Positions 26,676 to 36,093 of a stretch of DNA of 64,000 nucleotides are shown piece by piece. The DNA lies in the NCBI GenBank assembly GCA_052118425.1, contig JBQKHF010000010.1; one strand, written 5' to 3'. The DNA is from Roseburia_C sp900315735. GTDB lineage: Bacteria > Bacillota > Clostridia > Lachnospirales > Lachnospiraceae. The notes under the pieces were generated by a model, which worked only from the letters and a program-made list of their open reading frames with translations, ran no database searches and was not told the DNA's origin. Both the position numbers and the translations under genes were made by a program. Numbering within the stretch: the stretch's first letter is position 1; each line of letters starts with the position of its first letter.

Positions 26676-26704
26676 TTGAAAAAAGCGGCAGATTATATTA
26701 TGAT
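26676..26704 (+). promoter_or_regulatory. sigma-A promoter for the DUF362 gene
   Basis: TTGAAA (26676-26681), 17-base spacer, TATGAT (26699-26704). Predicted start about 45 bases before the ATG. Confidence 0.6.
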
Positions 26705-26755
26705 ATGAAGTATAAAAAGTGTGTAAAAAACAAGTAAAAACAAGGAGGAAACCGT

Positions 26756-27865
26756 ATGGAAGCGTCCAAAGTATACTATACCAGTTTTAAGACCAGCGGC
26801 TCAGAAAATTTATTGCAGAAGCTGCGCCGTCTTTGCATTACAGCAGGAATGAAAAATATTGATTTTGAAGACAAATATGCAGCAATCAAGATTCATTTTG
26901 GAGAGTTGGGAAATCTCGCATTTTTGCGTCCGAATTATGCCAAAGTAGTGGTGGATCTGGTAAAGGAATGCGGCGGAAAAGCATTTCTTACGGACTGCAA
27001 TACCCTTTATGTAGGTAGTAGAAAGAATGCGTTAGACCACATGGATACCGCATACGAAAACGGATTCACACCATTTTCCACCGGATGCCATGTCATTATC
27101 GCAGATGGACTGAAAGGAACAGACGAAGCACTGGTTCCGGTAGACGGAGAATATGTGAAGGAAGCCAAAATCGGAAGAGCCGTAATGGATGCGGATGTAT
27201 TTATTTCCCTGACACATTTTAAAGGACATGAGGGAGCAGGATTCGGCGGCGCTTTAAAAAATATCGGAATGGGCTGTGGTTCCCGTGCCGGCAAGATGGA
27301 AATGCATTGCTCCGGCAAACCGGCAGTAGACCAGAGTCTGTGCGTAGGCTGCGGAGCCTGTGTAAGAATCTGTGCCCATGATGCACCACATGTGGCAGAT
27401 GGCAAGGCAAGTATTGATGAAAATAAATGTGTGGGCTGTGGCAGATGTATCGGCGTATGCCCGAAGGATGCAGTCAATCCAACCAACTGGGATGCCTCCA
27501 ATCTTTTGAATTACCGGATCGCAGAGTATTCCAAAGCAGTCTGTCAGAACCGCCCGTGTTTCCACATTTCGCTGGTATGTGATGTGTCACCAAACTGTGA
27601 CTGCCATGCAGAAAATGATATTCCAATCATCCCGGACGTAGGAATGTTTGCATCCTTCGACCCGGTAGCACTGGACATGGCTTGTGCGGATGCCTGCAAT
27701 AAGCAGCCGGTAGTACACGGCAGCGTATTGGAAGAACAGATGCAGCATGTCCATGAGAAAGACCATTTCCATATGGTGCACCCGGATACCAACTGGGAAT
27801 CCTGCGTTGAGCATGCAGAGAAAATCGGACTTGGAACCCGGAACTACGAACTAATTCAGATTTAA
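26756..27865 (+). CDS. DUF362 protein with two [4Fe-4S] clusters
   Basis: 369 residues. DUF362 domain (about 1-180 and again 260-340) with a 2x[4Fe-4S] ferredoxin insert at about 190-240: CVGCGACVRIC then CVGCGRCIGVCPKDAV. Further Cys (CDVSPNCDCH, MGCGSRAGKMEMHCSG) may bind metal. Common in anaerobes; role unknown, probably electron transfer. AAGGAGG before the ATG. Single gene between aspA and element C. Family call is secure, function is not. Confidence 0.88.
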   Translation: MEASKVYYTSFKTSGSENLLQKLRRLCITAGMKNIDFEDKYAAIKIHFGELGNLAFLRPNYAKVVVDLVKECGGKAFLTDCNTLYVGSRKNALDHMDTAYENGFTPFSTGCHVIIADGLKGTDEALVPVDGEYVKEAKIGRAVMDADVFISLTHFKGHEGAGFGGALKNIGMGCGSRAGKMEMHCSGKPAVDQSLCVGCGACVRICAHDAPHVADGKASIDENKCVGCGRCIGVCPKDAVNPTNWDASNLLNYRIAEYSKAVCQNRPCFHISLVCDVSPNCDCHAENDIPIIPDVGMFASFDPVALDMACADACNKQPVVHGSVLEEQMQHVHEKDHFHMVHPDTNWESCVEHAEKIGLGTRNYELIQI

Positions 27866-27972
27866 TTATTTTGTTGCGGGAGTGATTAGAGGCAGAGATA
27901 TTTCGAGACAAAATTATTTAGTGGTAGAGTGATTTTGGGACAGAGTTATTATGGCGAGAGTTTTGCGGGATA

Positions 27973-28198
27973 CTTCCGGCGGTTCGACTGCATATAGATA
28001 CCATTTATGCAGTCAGTTAGGGACTCTTGGAATTTCGGAAGAAGCTGGCAACGCCGGCACAGGGAAGTGCCGGCGAGGCGCAGATGAACATGGATGTGAA
28101 TTTGCGCCGGTTGCCGTATTATATAATTTGTATAACGAAATTCTTAGAGTCCTTTGCTGACGGAATGTGGGTATCGATAGCAGCCGGACAGACGGAAG
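27973..28198 (-). repeat. structured intergenic element, copy C (inverted)
   Basis: About 226 bases with ends CTTCCG (27973-27978) and CGGAAG (28193-28198), in the opposite orientation to copies A and B. In element orientation: GGACTCT/AGAGTCC, internal loop AA/CA, GAATTTCG/CGAAATTC, GGCAAC/GTTGCC, hairpins GGCGCA/TGCGCC and GCCGGCAC/GTGCCGGC. Loop string CACATCCATG is shared with copy A. Sits between the DUF362 gene and the 5'-nucleotidase gene; the remainder of this 404-base gap is AT-rich with nothing else recognised. Confidence 0.75.
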
Positions 28199-28269
28199 CA
28201 ACCGAATTCTGCTAACGAAATCCACCTGATAACCCGGTCAACAAAAAATAAAATACAAAGGAGAACAAT

Positions 28270-30219
28270 ATGAGGGGACAAAAAATAAGAGCAAAGCTAC
28301 AAGCACTATTACTGGCAGCATGCATGGGGGTATGCAGTCTGCAGGTAACAACAGCATCCGCAGCAGAAGAAAAGCCGAAGTCGGCGGATATCGTATTTAC
28401 CCATGATACCCATTCCCATTTGAACAGCTTCCGTACGGTAGTAGATGGAGAAAATGTGGAAGCAGGCGGATTTGCGAGAATCAAAACAGTAATTGATGAG
28501 AAGAAGGAAGAAAATCCGGATACGCTAGTAGTGGACGGCGGAGATTTTTCCATGGGAACGCTGTTCCAGACCGTTTATGAAGAAGAGGCATCCGAGCTTC
28601 GGATGTTGGGCTATCTTGGCTATGATGCAACAACCTTCGGAAACCATGAATTTGATTATCGAAGCAAAGGCTTAGCACAGATGCTTGACACAGCAGCATC
28701 CAGCGGTGATGTGGTGCTGTCTCTGCTGGTCTGTAACATTGACTGGTCAGAGATGAATGATGAGAGACAGCTTTTAAAAGATGCCTTTGATAACTATGGC
28801 GTAAAGGATTATGAAGTCATCGAAAAGGGCGGTGTAAAAATTGCATTGCTTGGAGTATTCGGTAAGGATTCTCTTTCCTGCGCACCGACCTGTGCCCTTG
28901 AGTTTGAAGACCCAATTGAGGCAGTAAAGGAAACAGTGGCAGATATAAAGGAAAAAGAAGATGTGGACATGATTGTCTGCCTTTCCCACAGTGGAACCAA
29001 TGAAGACCCGAAGAAATCCGAGGATGAGCTTCTTGCCAAGGCAGTGCCGGAGCTGGATGTCATCATCAGCGGACATACCCATACGACATTGGAGGAGCCG
29101 ATTATCGAAGGAAATACAGCTATTGTATCTGCCGGAGAGTATGGCATTAATGTGGGAACTATGCACCTTTCCCAGAATGCGGAAGGACGCTGGGAAGTAG
29201 AGGACTATAACCTGATTCCGATTCGCCCGGATATTGAGGCAGATGAGGCAACCCAGGAGAAGATAGATACCTTTGAAGCCAATATTGATGATACCTATTT
29301 GAAGCAGTTTGGTTATACCGCATCTGAAGTATTGTGTGAAAATGAGTATGAATTTGCAACGGTAGATGATTTGTATACAGACCATACGGAGCATAATCTG
29401 GGAGATATTATGGCGGATGCCTATATTTACGGGGCAACTCATACGAAGGATTATGATGGCGAAGAAATCGATGTGGCGGTTGTGCCAAGCGGAACTGTCC
29501 GTGATACTTATGTGCCGGGGGATGTTACGGTAACAGATGTCTTTAACTCCTTCTCCCTTGGAATCGGGGCAGACGGCGTGCCGGGTTATCCGTTGATTAA
29601 GGTATACCTGACCGGAAAAGAATTAAAGACGGTAGCAGAGATTGATGCTTCCATTTCCGATTATATGACAACGGCGAGACTTTACTGCTCCGGACTGAAT
29701 ATGACCTATAACCCGAACCGCCTGATATTAAACCGGGTAACCGACGTATATCTGACGAAGGATGATAAGAGAGAAGAAATCGAGGATGACAAATTATACT
29801 GTGTAGTATCCGACCTTTACAGCGGTCAGATGCTCAGTGCAGTAACGGATATGTCATACGGACTGCTTTCTATTGTGCCAAAGTACGCGGATGGAAGTAC
29901 GGTAGAAGATTTTGAAGACTGCATCATTTACAATGGTGACCAGGAGTTAAAGGCATGGGTATCCATTGCCCGCTATATGGAATCCTTTGAAGAGGGAGAA
30001 AATGGTATTGCAGAGGTGCCGGAATACTACAATGAACTTCATGACCGCAAGGTGGTAGACAATGATAAGAGCCTTGGCGCAAGACTGAAAAATCCAAATA
30101 AATATGCGGCAATGATTGTGGGCGTTATTCTTGTGGCACTCCTTATTCTGATTCTGATCATCGTACTGATTGTGAAAGTTGTACGCCGCATCCGCAGAAG
30201 AAAATTGAAAAAAAGTTAA
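28270..30219 (+). CDS. cell-surface bifunctional metallophosphatase/5'-nucleotidase
   Basis: 649 residues. Signal peptide (1-34), metallophosphatase domain (about 36-300: FTHDTHSHL, DGGDFSMGT, FGNHEFDYR, LSHSGTNE, SGHTHT), 5'-nucleotidase C-terminal domain (about 345-560, with TEHNLGDIMADAY), and a C-terminal membrane helix (about 610-632) followed by RRIRRRKLKKS. It is anchored with the enzyme outside the cell and should release nucleosides or phosphate from nucleotides. AAGGAG 8 bases before the ATG. Probably the first gene of a group with the PurM-like gene 61 bases on. Confidence 0.9.
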   Translation: MRGQKIRAKLQALLLAACMGVCSLQVTTASAAEEKPKSADIVFTHDTHSHLNSFRTVVDGENVEAGGFARIKTVIDEKKEENPDTLVVDGGDFSMGTLFQTVYEEEASELRMLGYLGYDATTFGNHEFDYRSKGLAQMLDTAASSGDVVLSLLVCNIDWSEMNDERQLLKDAFDNYGVKDYEVIEKGGVKIALLGVFGKDSLSCAPTCALEFEDPIEAVKETVADIKEKEDVDMIVCLSHSGTNEDPKKSEDELLAKAVPELDVIISGHTHTTLEEPIIEGNTAIVSAGEYGINVGTMHLSQNAEGRWEVEDYNLIPIRPDIEADEATQEKIDTFEANIDDTYLKQFGYTASEVLCENEYEFATVDDLYTDHTEHNLGDIMADAYIYGATHTKDYDGEEIDVAVVPSGTVRDTYVPGDVTVTDVFNSFSLGIGADGVPGYPLIKVYLTGKELKTVAEIDASISDYMTTARLYCSGLNMTYNPNRLILNRVTDVYLTKDDKREEIEDDKLYCVVSDLYSGQMLSAVTDMSYGLLSIVPKYADGSTVEDFEDCIIYNGDQELKAWVSIARYMESFEEGENGIAEVPEYYNELHDRKVVDNDKSLGARLKNPNKYAAMIVGVILVALLILILIIVLIVKVVRRIRRRKLKKS

Positions 30220-30280
30220 CACATGAGTGGAAGTGTGGTATGCTATAGAACAGATGAAAAAAGTTTGGAGAAGTTAGAAA

Positions 30281-31219
30281 GTGCGAGATAAATTTGACTT
30301 AAAAGAATTGACAAATGAAATACCTTTGGGAGAGTTTCTGAAATATGATGAGCCGCTTTTGGTATCAAGAACCAATGCGGTAAGTGGTAAATTGCTGCTG
30401 GCATCGGAAATGTCAAGATTTGACACCATAGGCTATGACTGTGCGGCAGTCTGCATCAACGATATGTATGCCATGGGAGCAAAGCCGCTTCTCTTCTATG
30501 ATAACATTTCCTGTGCCCGTCCCAAATTCGAATATATCCGGGACATGGAAGAAGGCATGGAAAATGGCTGCCGGCAGGGAAATGTAACCTATGCCGGAAG
30601 TGAGATTAAGGAGCTTTCCGATATTTTCTCTTATGACCAGTACGATTTGGTGGGCTTTATTGCCGGCGTCGTAGAGAAAAAGAAGAAAATAGGAATAGCA
30701 CCGGTGAAAGCTGGAGATGTTATTATTGGACTTCCATCCAATGGACTTCATAACAATGGCTATGTGGCAGCCCGGAGAAAATTATATCTGACCAAGACTT
30801 CCATGGAAATTTATTATGAATCTTTGGGAGCAACTTTAGGAGATTTGCTTCTGGCACCGACCCGTATGTACCGGGAAGCAATGGAAGCATTATTAAACAG
30901 TAATATAGAAATCAAATCCTGCGTACAGGTAGCCCATGGCGGCATTGATAAGGCAGTACATAATCTGATGCATAACAGTGCAGGTGCAGTGATTAAGCAG
31001 CGGGAGGAAGATATTCCGCCACTTTATGATATGCTGCATAAAGATGGAAATATCAGTAAAGAGCAGATGAGAAATATTTTCAATATGGGAATCGGAATGC
31101 TGATACTGGTAGCAGAGAAGGATACAGACCGGGTAGTGGAACTGTTAGAGGCAGCAGGAGAAGAACCGGTGGAATTAGGTCTTGCAGAGACAGGCTCTGA
31201 CATTGTACGATATATATAG
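30281..31219 (+). CDS. divergent PurM (AIR synthase)-like protein, signature lost
   Basis: 312 residues. Similar to phosphoribosylformylglycinamidine cyclo-ligase across the core (DTIGYDCAAVCINDMYAMGAKPL, GCRQGNVTYAGSEIKELSD, DLVGFIAGVVEKKKKI, GLPSNGLHNNGY). The N-terminal stretch of true PurM is short, the DGVGTK motif is replaced by NAVSGK, and GGETAEMPG by GSEIKELSD. It is therefore unlikely to be the purine enzyme and no other pur gene is near. It may bind nucleotide for another job. GTG start at 30281 with GGAG 10 bases upstream. Followed closely by the coiled-coil gene. Confidence 0.75.
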   Translation: MRDKFDLKELTNEIPLGEFLKYDEPLLVSRTNAVSGKLLLASEMSRFDTIGYDCAAVCINDMYAMGAKPLLFYDNISCARPKFEYIRDMEEGMENGCRQGNVTYAGSEIKELSDIFSYDQYDLVGFIAGVVEKKKKIGIAPVKAGDVIIGLPSNGLHNNGYVAARRKLYLTKTSMEIYYESLGATLGDLLLAPTRMYREAMEALLNSNIEIKSCVQVAHGGIDKAVHNLMHNSAGAVIKQREEDIPPLYDMLHKDGNISKEQMRNIFNMGIGMLILVAEKDTDRVVELLEAAGEEPVELGLAETGSDIVRYI

Positions 31220-31240
31220 CCAAGGTGAAGGGAGAATATC

Positions 31241-31972
31241 ATGAGTACACAGGACAAACTGGAGCGGGTATTACGGGATATACATGTATTAATATCCAGA
31301 AGTGAACTTTATGACAATACCGGAGAGAAGATTATTGTTGAGAAGAAGAAAATGTTTGAACATCTCAATCATCTGAATGCCTGTATTTACGAGATGATGG
31401 ATGAATATGAAGTGACACAGCAGAGCAGGGATAAGGCAGAACGGGAGGCACGGAAAAAAGGCGATGCCATGATTTTTAAAGCCAGCCGGAATGCGGAGGA
31501 TGTCTATGCAGCTGCCGTATTATATACGGATGATGCCCTTCAGCGGGTACAGCATATTATGCAGGATACGACAGATGCTCTTCAGGATATTCTGAAAAAA
31601 GCCCAGGATGATATGAAGACCCAGAAGGGAATTATCCGGGAGAATCAGTCAGAACTTAAGAGCCAGCTTCAGGATATGGTGGATACGGAAAAATATCTGA
31701 AGCTGATTGAAGAGCGTAACCACGAACTGGAAAAGGAGCGGGCAAAGGAGAAGAACGAGCCGAAGGAAGAAAAGAAATCTCCTTATCAGGCAATCAAACC
31801 GGAAATCCGAATCAATCCGGAATACTTTAAGAAGGCGGGAATTCCGTTAGAGGATGAAGAGCCGCAGGATGAGGTGGCAGAAGGAAAGAAAGAGATTCCG
31901 GAAGTTACCGTAGATTTAGATGCGGAATATTTTAAGTGGAAAGCAAAAGAAAAAGATAACAAAAAGAAATAG
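31241..31972 (+). CDS. coiled-coil protein of unknown function
   Basis: 243 residues, soluble. Mostly charged heptad-like helix over residues 1-175 (RDIHVLISRSELYD, then many Lys, Glu, Gln, Asp), followed by a Lys/Glu/Pro linker and an acidic tail with two NPEYF/DAEYF-like motifs (INPEYFKKAG, LDAEYFKWKA). DivIVA-like or V-type stalk-like in general look, but I cannot place it. AAGGTGAAGGGAG lies before the ATG. 21 bases after the PurM-like gene, so likely co-transcribed, and ends at a two-way terminator. Confidence 0.7.
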   Translation: MSTQDKLERVLRDIHVLISRSELYDNTGEKIIVEKKKMFEHLNHLNACIYEMMDEYEVTQQSRDKAEREARKKGDAMIFKASRNAEDVYAAAVLYTDDALQRVQHIMQDTTDALQDILKKAQDDMKTQKGIIRENQSELKSQLQDMVDTEKYLKLIEERNHELEKERAKEKNEPKEEKKSPYQAIKPEIRINPEYFKKAGIPLEDEEPQDEVAEGKKEIPEVTVDLDAEYFKWKAKEKDNKKK

Positions 31973-31985
31973 AACTACGTAAACC

Positions 31986-32030
31986 AAATTGCAGGAAGGA
32001 CTTTAGAGAAGTTCCTCCCTGCAATTTTTT
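31986..32030. terminator. bidirectional intrinsic terminator
   Basis: AAATTGCAGG (31986-31995) pairs with CCTGCAATTT (32018-32027), T run to 32030. Lies at the convergence of the coiled-coil gene (+) and the membrane-protein gene (-); the stop of the latter falls in the loop. Confidence 0.8.
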
Positions 32031-32593
32031 AATTTGTCATAAGTAGCAAGAATATCAGCATTTCCTTTTTCCAGTTGGTTTCTGATAATCTCAATATAGA
32101 TAACGCCTTTGTTGACTAATTTTTCATCACTGCTGTTCAGGCAGGATTCTAAGTAAGGAAAGAGCGGATTCGGTGCTTCACAGTTAGCGGAAAGTTCGGC
32201 AAGCATTTCTTTGCTATTGGATATTTCCATCAGATTAATCGGCTCAGTCTGGATAATAAATCCGCCGGACAATTCCTCGGAATAGAAGGTATCGTCTTCA
32301 TTGGCAGTATGAATAAACGGAAGCAGGCTGGATTTGCGCAGGGTGCTGACCTGATGCAGATTGGCAAGCTCTCTTATCATGCGGTAGAGAATGAAGCCGG
32401 CGGCAATTCCGTAGAGAATGAGAAAATGCATCTCACTGGTGAGCACCGCGAGCTTCCGGTAACCGATGATGCCAATGACAATCAGGGCAAGCAGGCAGGC
32501 ACAGGGGCGGAACCACAGGCTGCTGATTAATGCTTTCCGGAAGGAGGATAAATCTTTTTCCTTTAGAGGAATAAAGGTATAATGCTTCTTCAT
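32003..32593 (-). CDS. small membrane protein of unknown function
   Basis: 196 residues. Two membrane helices (about 24-45 and 52-70) near the N-terminus, then a soluble C-terminal domain with two Cys. No family recognised. The ATG at 32593 is preferred because AAAGGA lies 7 bases before it; a TTG five codons upstream has no ribosome site. It is divergent from the response regulator gene across 234 bases, where I see only AT-rich DNA and a possible minus-strand TATACT. Confidence 0.65.
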   Translation of the reverse strand: MKKHYTFIPLKEKDLSSFRKALISSLWFRPCACLLALIVIGIIGYRKLAVLTSEMHFLILYGIAAGFILYRMIRELANLHQVSTLRKSSLLPFIHTANEDDTFYSEELSGGFIIQTEPINLMEISNSKEMLAELSANCEAPNPLFPYLESCLNSSDEKLVNKGVIYIEIIRNQLEKGNADILATYDKLKNCREELL

Positions 32594-32827
32594 AAATAAT
32601 CCTTTCAAAAATAATCAATCATTAAACGGATATTTTCACAGCAAAATGCTATGAAAGAGACGAATTTAATATAGTATAACACAATTTTAAATGTTTTTTA
32701 AGAAAAGTACGCTTTTCCTATTAAGAAAAATCTGATACGCTATAGATAATTATGAGGTAGTTTATGTGTTCGTAGTATGAAGTATTCGAAAATCAGCAAA
32801 GATAGAAGATAAGGACAGGAGGACGAA

Positions 32828-33517
32828 ATGAATATACTGGTATGTGATGATGATAAAGAAATCGTAGAAGCAATTGAGATTTACCTGCAGCAGGAAGGCT
32901 ATCATGTCTTAAAGGCATATGATGGAGAACAGGCACTGGATATGCTTAAGAAAAATGAAGTGCATCTTCTGATTATTGATGTCATGATGCCGAAACTGGA
33001 TGGTATCCGGGCAACCTTAAAGATTCGGGAGGAAAGCAGCATTCCGATTATTATTTTATCTGCCAAATCCGAGGATTCCGATAAAATCTTAGGGCTTAAC
33101 ATCGGTGCAGATGATTATGTGACCAAGCCGTTTAACCCTCTGGAGCTGGTGGCAAGAGTGAAATCCCAGCTTCGCCGTTATACCCAGCTTGGCAATGTCA
33201 GCGAAAGCAATGAGACCGTATATCAGGTGGGCGGTCTTATGATTAATGATGACTTGAAGGAAGTAACCGTGGATGGCGAATTAGTGAAGCTGACTCCGAT
33301 TGAATATAATATTCTTCTGCTTCTGGTGAAGAATCAGGGAAAAGTATTTTCTATTGAACAAATTTATGAAAATATCTGGAATGAAGATGCAATTGGTGCA
33401 GATAACACCGTTGCCGTTCATATCCGCCATATCCGTGAGAAGATTGAGATTAATCCAAAGGAGCCGAGATACTTAAAAGTAGTATGGGGCGTTGGATATA
33501 AAGTTGAGAAGAATTAA
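32828..33517 (+). CDS. OmpR/PhoB-type response regulator
   Basis: 229 residues: receiver domain (1-115; acidic pocket Asp7-Asp9, phospho-acceptor Asp51, Ser78, Lys100) and C-terminal winged helix (about 130-228, ending HIREKIEINPKEPRYLKVVWGVGYK). GGAGGA before the ATG. Pairs with the histidine kinase 15 bases downstream. The target is not known; resembles VncR/regX-type regulators of Firmicutes. Confidence 0.95.
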   Translation: MNILVCDDDKEIVEAIEIYLQQEGYHVLKAYDGEQALDMLKKNEVHLLIIDVMMPKLDGIRATLKIREESSIPIIILSAKSEDSDKILGLNIGADDYVTKPFNPLELVARVKSQLRRYTQLGNVSESNETVYQVGGLMINDDLKEVTVDGELVKLTPIEYNILLLLVKNQGKVFSIEQIYENIWNEDAIGADNTVAVHIRHIREKIEINPKEPRYLKVVWGVGYKVEKN

Positions 33518-33532
33518 CAAAGGAAAGCAAAT

Positions 33533-35917
33533 ATGAAGAACAGACATTATGGAAACGCATGGAAAAATACCATTATTCTCCTGCAGCTGTTGTTTTCCGT
33601 CCTGCTTCTGCTGTCCGTATTTATGGTGGCGGCATTAAACGGAAAACATATGATAGACATGGATAACCTGACGAATCAGAGTTATGTGGATTCCAGCTAC
33701 TACAGCTATGTCTATGAGCAGAAGATAACGGAACTGACCAATTTCTTAATGACCCGGAAGAATTTTGAGACCAACGGGGAATACGATTCTGAGAAGCCGG
33801 TCAATGTTATCAAATATGCAAGAAGCGGTATTATCCGTAATGACACAGAAGAAAGCTATACCATGACGCTGGTGCGGAACGGTGCGTCTGCATACTGGAT
33901 GTACGATGACAGCAGTATCTCCAGTACAGAAGAGTATGACGGCGGGAACGACAAGACGCAGTTTGAAAATTATACCTTAAGTGATCTGGTGGCATGGTCG
34001 AAGGAAGGCTACGTACAGTATTCTGATAAAATCGAAGAGAAATATCTGCCACAGAGCGGTATTTCCATTGCCCAGGGCGTACAGGAGGGCAGGCTTACGG
34101 AAGAGGAAGGACAGGAGCTGTATCAGGCACTGGCAAAGACCTTGGACCGTATCGGCCAGGAAGAAACTGCCTACCGGAAAGCACTGAATGAATTTGATGA
34201 TTCTGAGACGAATTTATCTTATGTCTTTATTGAAAATGAGCAGGTTATCTACACAAATATGTTAGAGGATACGGAAGAAGATATTACCTCTTATGTATTC
34301 GGAGACAAAGCACATAACCTTTTGGATTACGGAAAAGAAAAGGGAAGCTATCTCTACTGTAATGATAAAGATTTGAAATTCCGCAGCAATGTAAAGGGAA
34401 TGGAAGATTATTATTACAAATACATTGATGGAACCATGTCCGGCATAGGAAATAATGCAGTCTTTCTGGTGGCAGTAGATACCACATTCCCAAATGAAGA
34501 TGGATTTACAAAAGCAAAATCGGAATTTATGACGCTGCATCCCTGGGGCATGATTTCGATTGTAACCATTGTGGTAAGTCTTTTGGGCTGGATTGTAACA
34601 CTGGTTTATCTGACTCTTGCAGCAGGACATAATCATAAGGATGATAAGATTCATTTAAACTGGATTGACCATATTAAGACAGAATTTTTCTTTTTGATAT
34701 TTATTGTATTTTCTGTACTGATATTGGTTTTAAGTTTTTCTGCGGCATCCTATGAGTGGGATATTCCGGGAATGCTTGTGGTAGTAGGCGTGATTTCCTT
34801 TATCTATGACGGAGTGTTCCAGATTTTCTATACCAGTGTTATCCGGCGGATGAAAGCCGGCGTATTCTGGGAATACAGCTTTACCAACTGGGTATATGTC
34901 AGCACTTTGCGGGTACTTGGAACATGGAAAGCATCGGTGCGTGTCATTGTTACCTTTGTATTTAATGCGTTGTTATTTTTGTTTTTGGCGTATCAGTTCT
35001 TTACGAGAAGACATTTGTTAGGTGGAATTCTTCTGGCACTTCAGATTATTGTTATCGGTGTAATCTATCTCCGGGATGTAGTACAGAAGCAGGAAATCAT
35101 GAAGGGAATCAGACAGATTACGGAAGGAGATTTATCCTATAAGATTCCGTTAGAGCATCTTCACAGTGACAGCAAAAAGCTGGCAGAGGCAGTAAACAGC
35201 ATTGGAGACAGCCTGCATCTTGTGGTGGAAGAGAATACCAAAAACGAGCGTATGAAGGCAGACTTAATCACCAATGTATCCCATGATATCAAGACACCGC
35301 TGACTTCTATTTTGAATTATGTAAATCTTATGAAAATGGAGAAGCCGGAAAGTGAGCGGATGCAGAATTATCTGAATGTACTGGAAGAAAAATCCCAGCG
35401 GTTAAGGCAGCTTACAGAAGATCTGGTAGAGGCATCGCGAATCAGCTCCGGAAATATTACACTTCAGATGACAAGAATTAATTTTGTGGAACTGATTTAC
35501 CAGACTGCAGGTGAATTTAATGAGAAATTCGAAGCCAAGGATTTGACCACGATTACAAAGCTGCCGAAGGAATCCGTTGTCATTATGGCAGACGGCAGAC
35601 GAATCTGGCGTGTGGTAGAGAACCTTTATAACAATGTGGCAAAATATGCCATGGCACATACCAGAGTCTATGTGACCATGGAGACATCGGAGCAGAAGGT
35701 AATCTTCTCTATTAAAAATATTTCCGAGCAGCCACTGCATGGAAGTGCGGCAGAGCTGACGGAGCGTTTTGCAAGAGGAGACGAATCCAGAACCACGGAA
35801 GGAAGCGGACTGGGACTTTCCATTGCCCAGAATCTTACCACGATTATGGGCGGAACCTTTGAAGTAACTCTGGACGGTGATTTATTCTCTGTTACCATTA
35901 CCTTTCCGCTGGCATAA
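33533..35917 (+). CDS. sensor histidine kinase with large extracellular domain
   Basis: 794 residues. Membrane helix at about 12-34, a long extracytoplasmic sensor (about 35-335), then a block of five or six further helices (about 340-520), a HAMP-like linker, dimerisation box VSHDIKTPLTS with phospho-acceptor His584, N box VVENLYNNVAKYA and G box EGSGLGLSIAQNL. The many mid-protein helices are more than a standard two-helix kinase has. Likely phosphorylates the regulator encoded just upstream. The signal is unknown; the sensor domain is Tyr/Glu/Asp-rich with no motif I can name. Confidence 0.92.
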   Translation: MKNRHYGNAWKNTIILLQLLFSVLLLLSVFMVAALNGKHMIDMDNLTNQSYVDSSYYSYVYEQKITELTNFLMTRKNFETNGEYDSEKPVNVIKYARSGIIRNDTEESYTMTLVRNGASAYWMYDDSSISSTEEYDGGNDKTQFENYTLSDLVAWSKEGYVQYSDKIEEKYLPQSGISIAQGVQEGRLTEEEGQELYQALAKTLDRIGQEETAYRKALNEFDDSETNLSYVFIENEQVIYTNMLEDTEEDITSYVFGDKAHNLLDYGKEKGSYLYCNDKDLKFRSNVKGMEDYYYKYIDGTMSGIGNNAVFLVAVDTTFPNEDGFTKAKSEFMTLHPWGMISIVTIVVSLLGWIVTLVYLTLAAGHNHKDDKIHLNWIDHIKTEFFFLIFIVFSVLILVLSFSAASYEWDIPGMLVVVGVISFIYDGVFQIFYTSVIRRMKAGVFWEYSFTNWVYVSTLRVLGTWKASVRVIVTFVFNALLFLFLAYQFFTRRHLLGGILLALQIIVIGVIYLRDVVQKQEIMKGIRQITEGDLSYKIPLEHLHSDSKKLAEAVNSIGDSLHLVVEENTKNERMKADLITNVSHDIKTPLTSILNYVNLMKMEKPESERMQNYLNVLEEKSQRLRQLTEDLVEASRISSGNITLQMTRINFVELIYQTAGEFNEKFEAKDLTTITKLPKESVVIMADGRRIWRVVENLYNNVAKYAMAHTRVYVTMETSEQKVIFSIKNISEQPLHGSAAELTERFARGDESRTTEGSGLGLSIAQNLTTIMGGTFEVTLDGDLFSVTITFPLA

Positions 35918-36004
35918 TAAGGAACCTTGCAAACCATGGGGAATCCTTGAAAAGGGTTGATTTTTAACAGACGTTTCTTTATAATAACGAATTAGAAAAA
36001 GAGT

Positions 36005-36036
36005 ATCGGCGGTGGCTTTTTCCCCGCCGATTTCTT
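36005..36036 (+). terminator. probable terminator after the two-component operon
   Basis: ATCGGCGG (36005-36012) pairs with CCGCCGAT (36024-36031), followed by TTCTT. Short U tract, so only moderate strength. Confidence 0.55.
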
Positions 36037-36093
36037 CCTATATAGGAAGAGGTATAAAATAGTAATCAGTTCAGAAAACAGGAGGAAATATTC

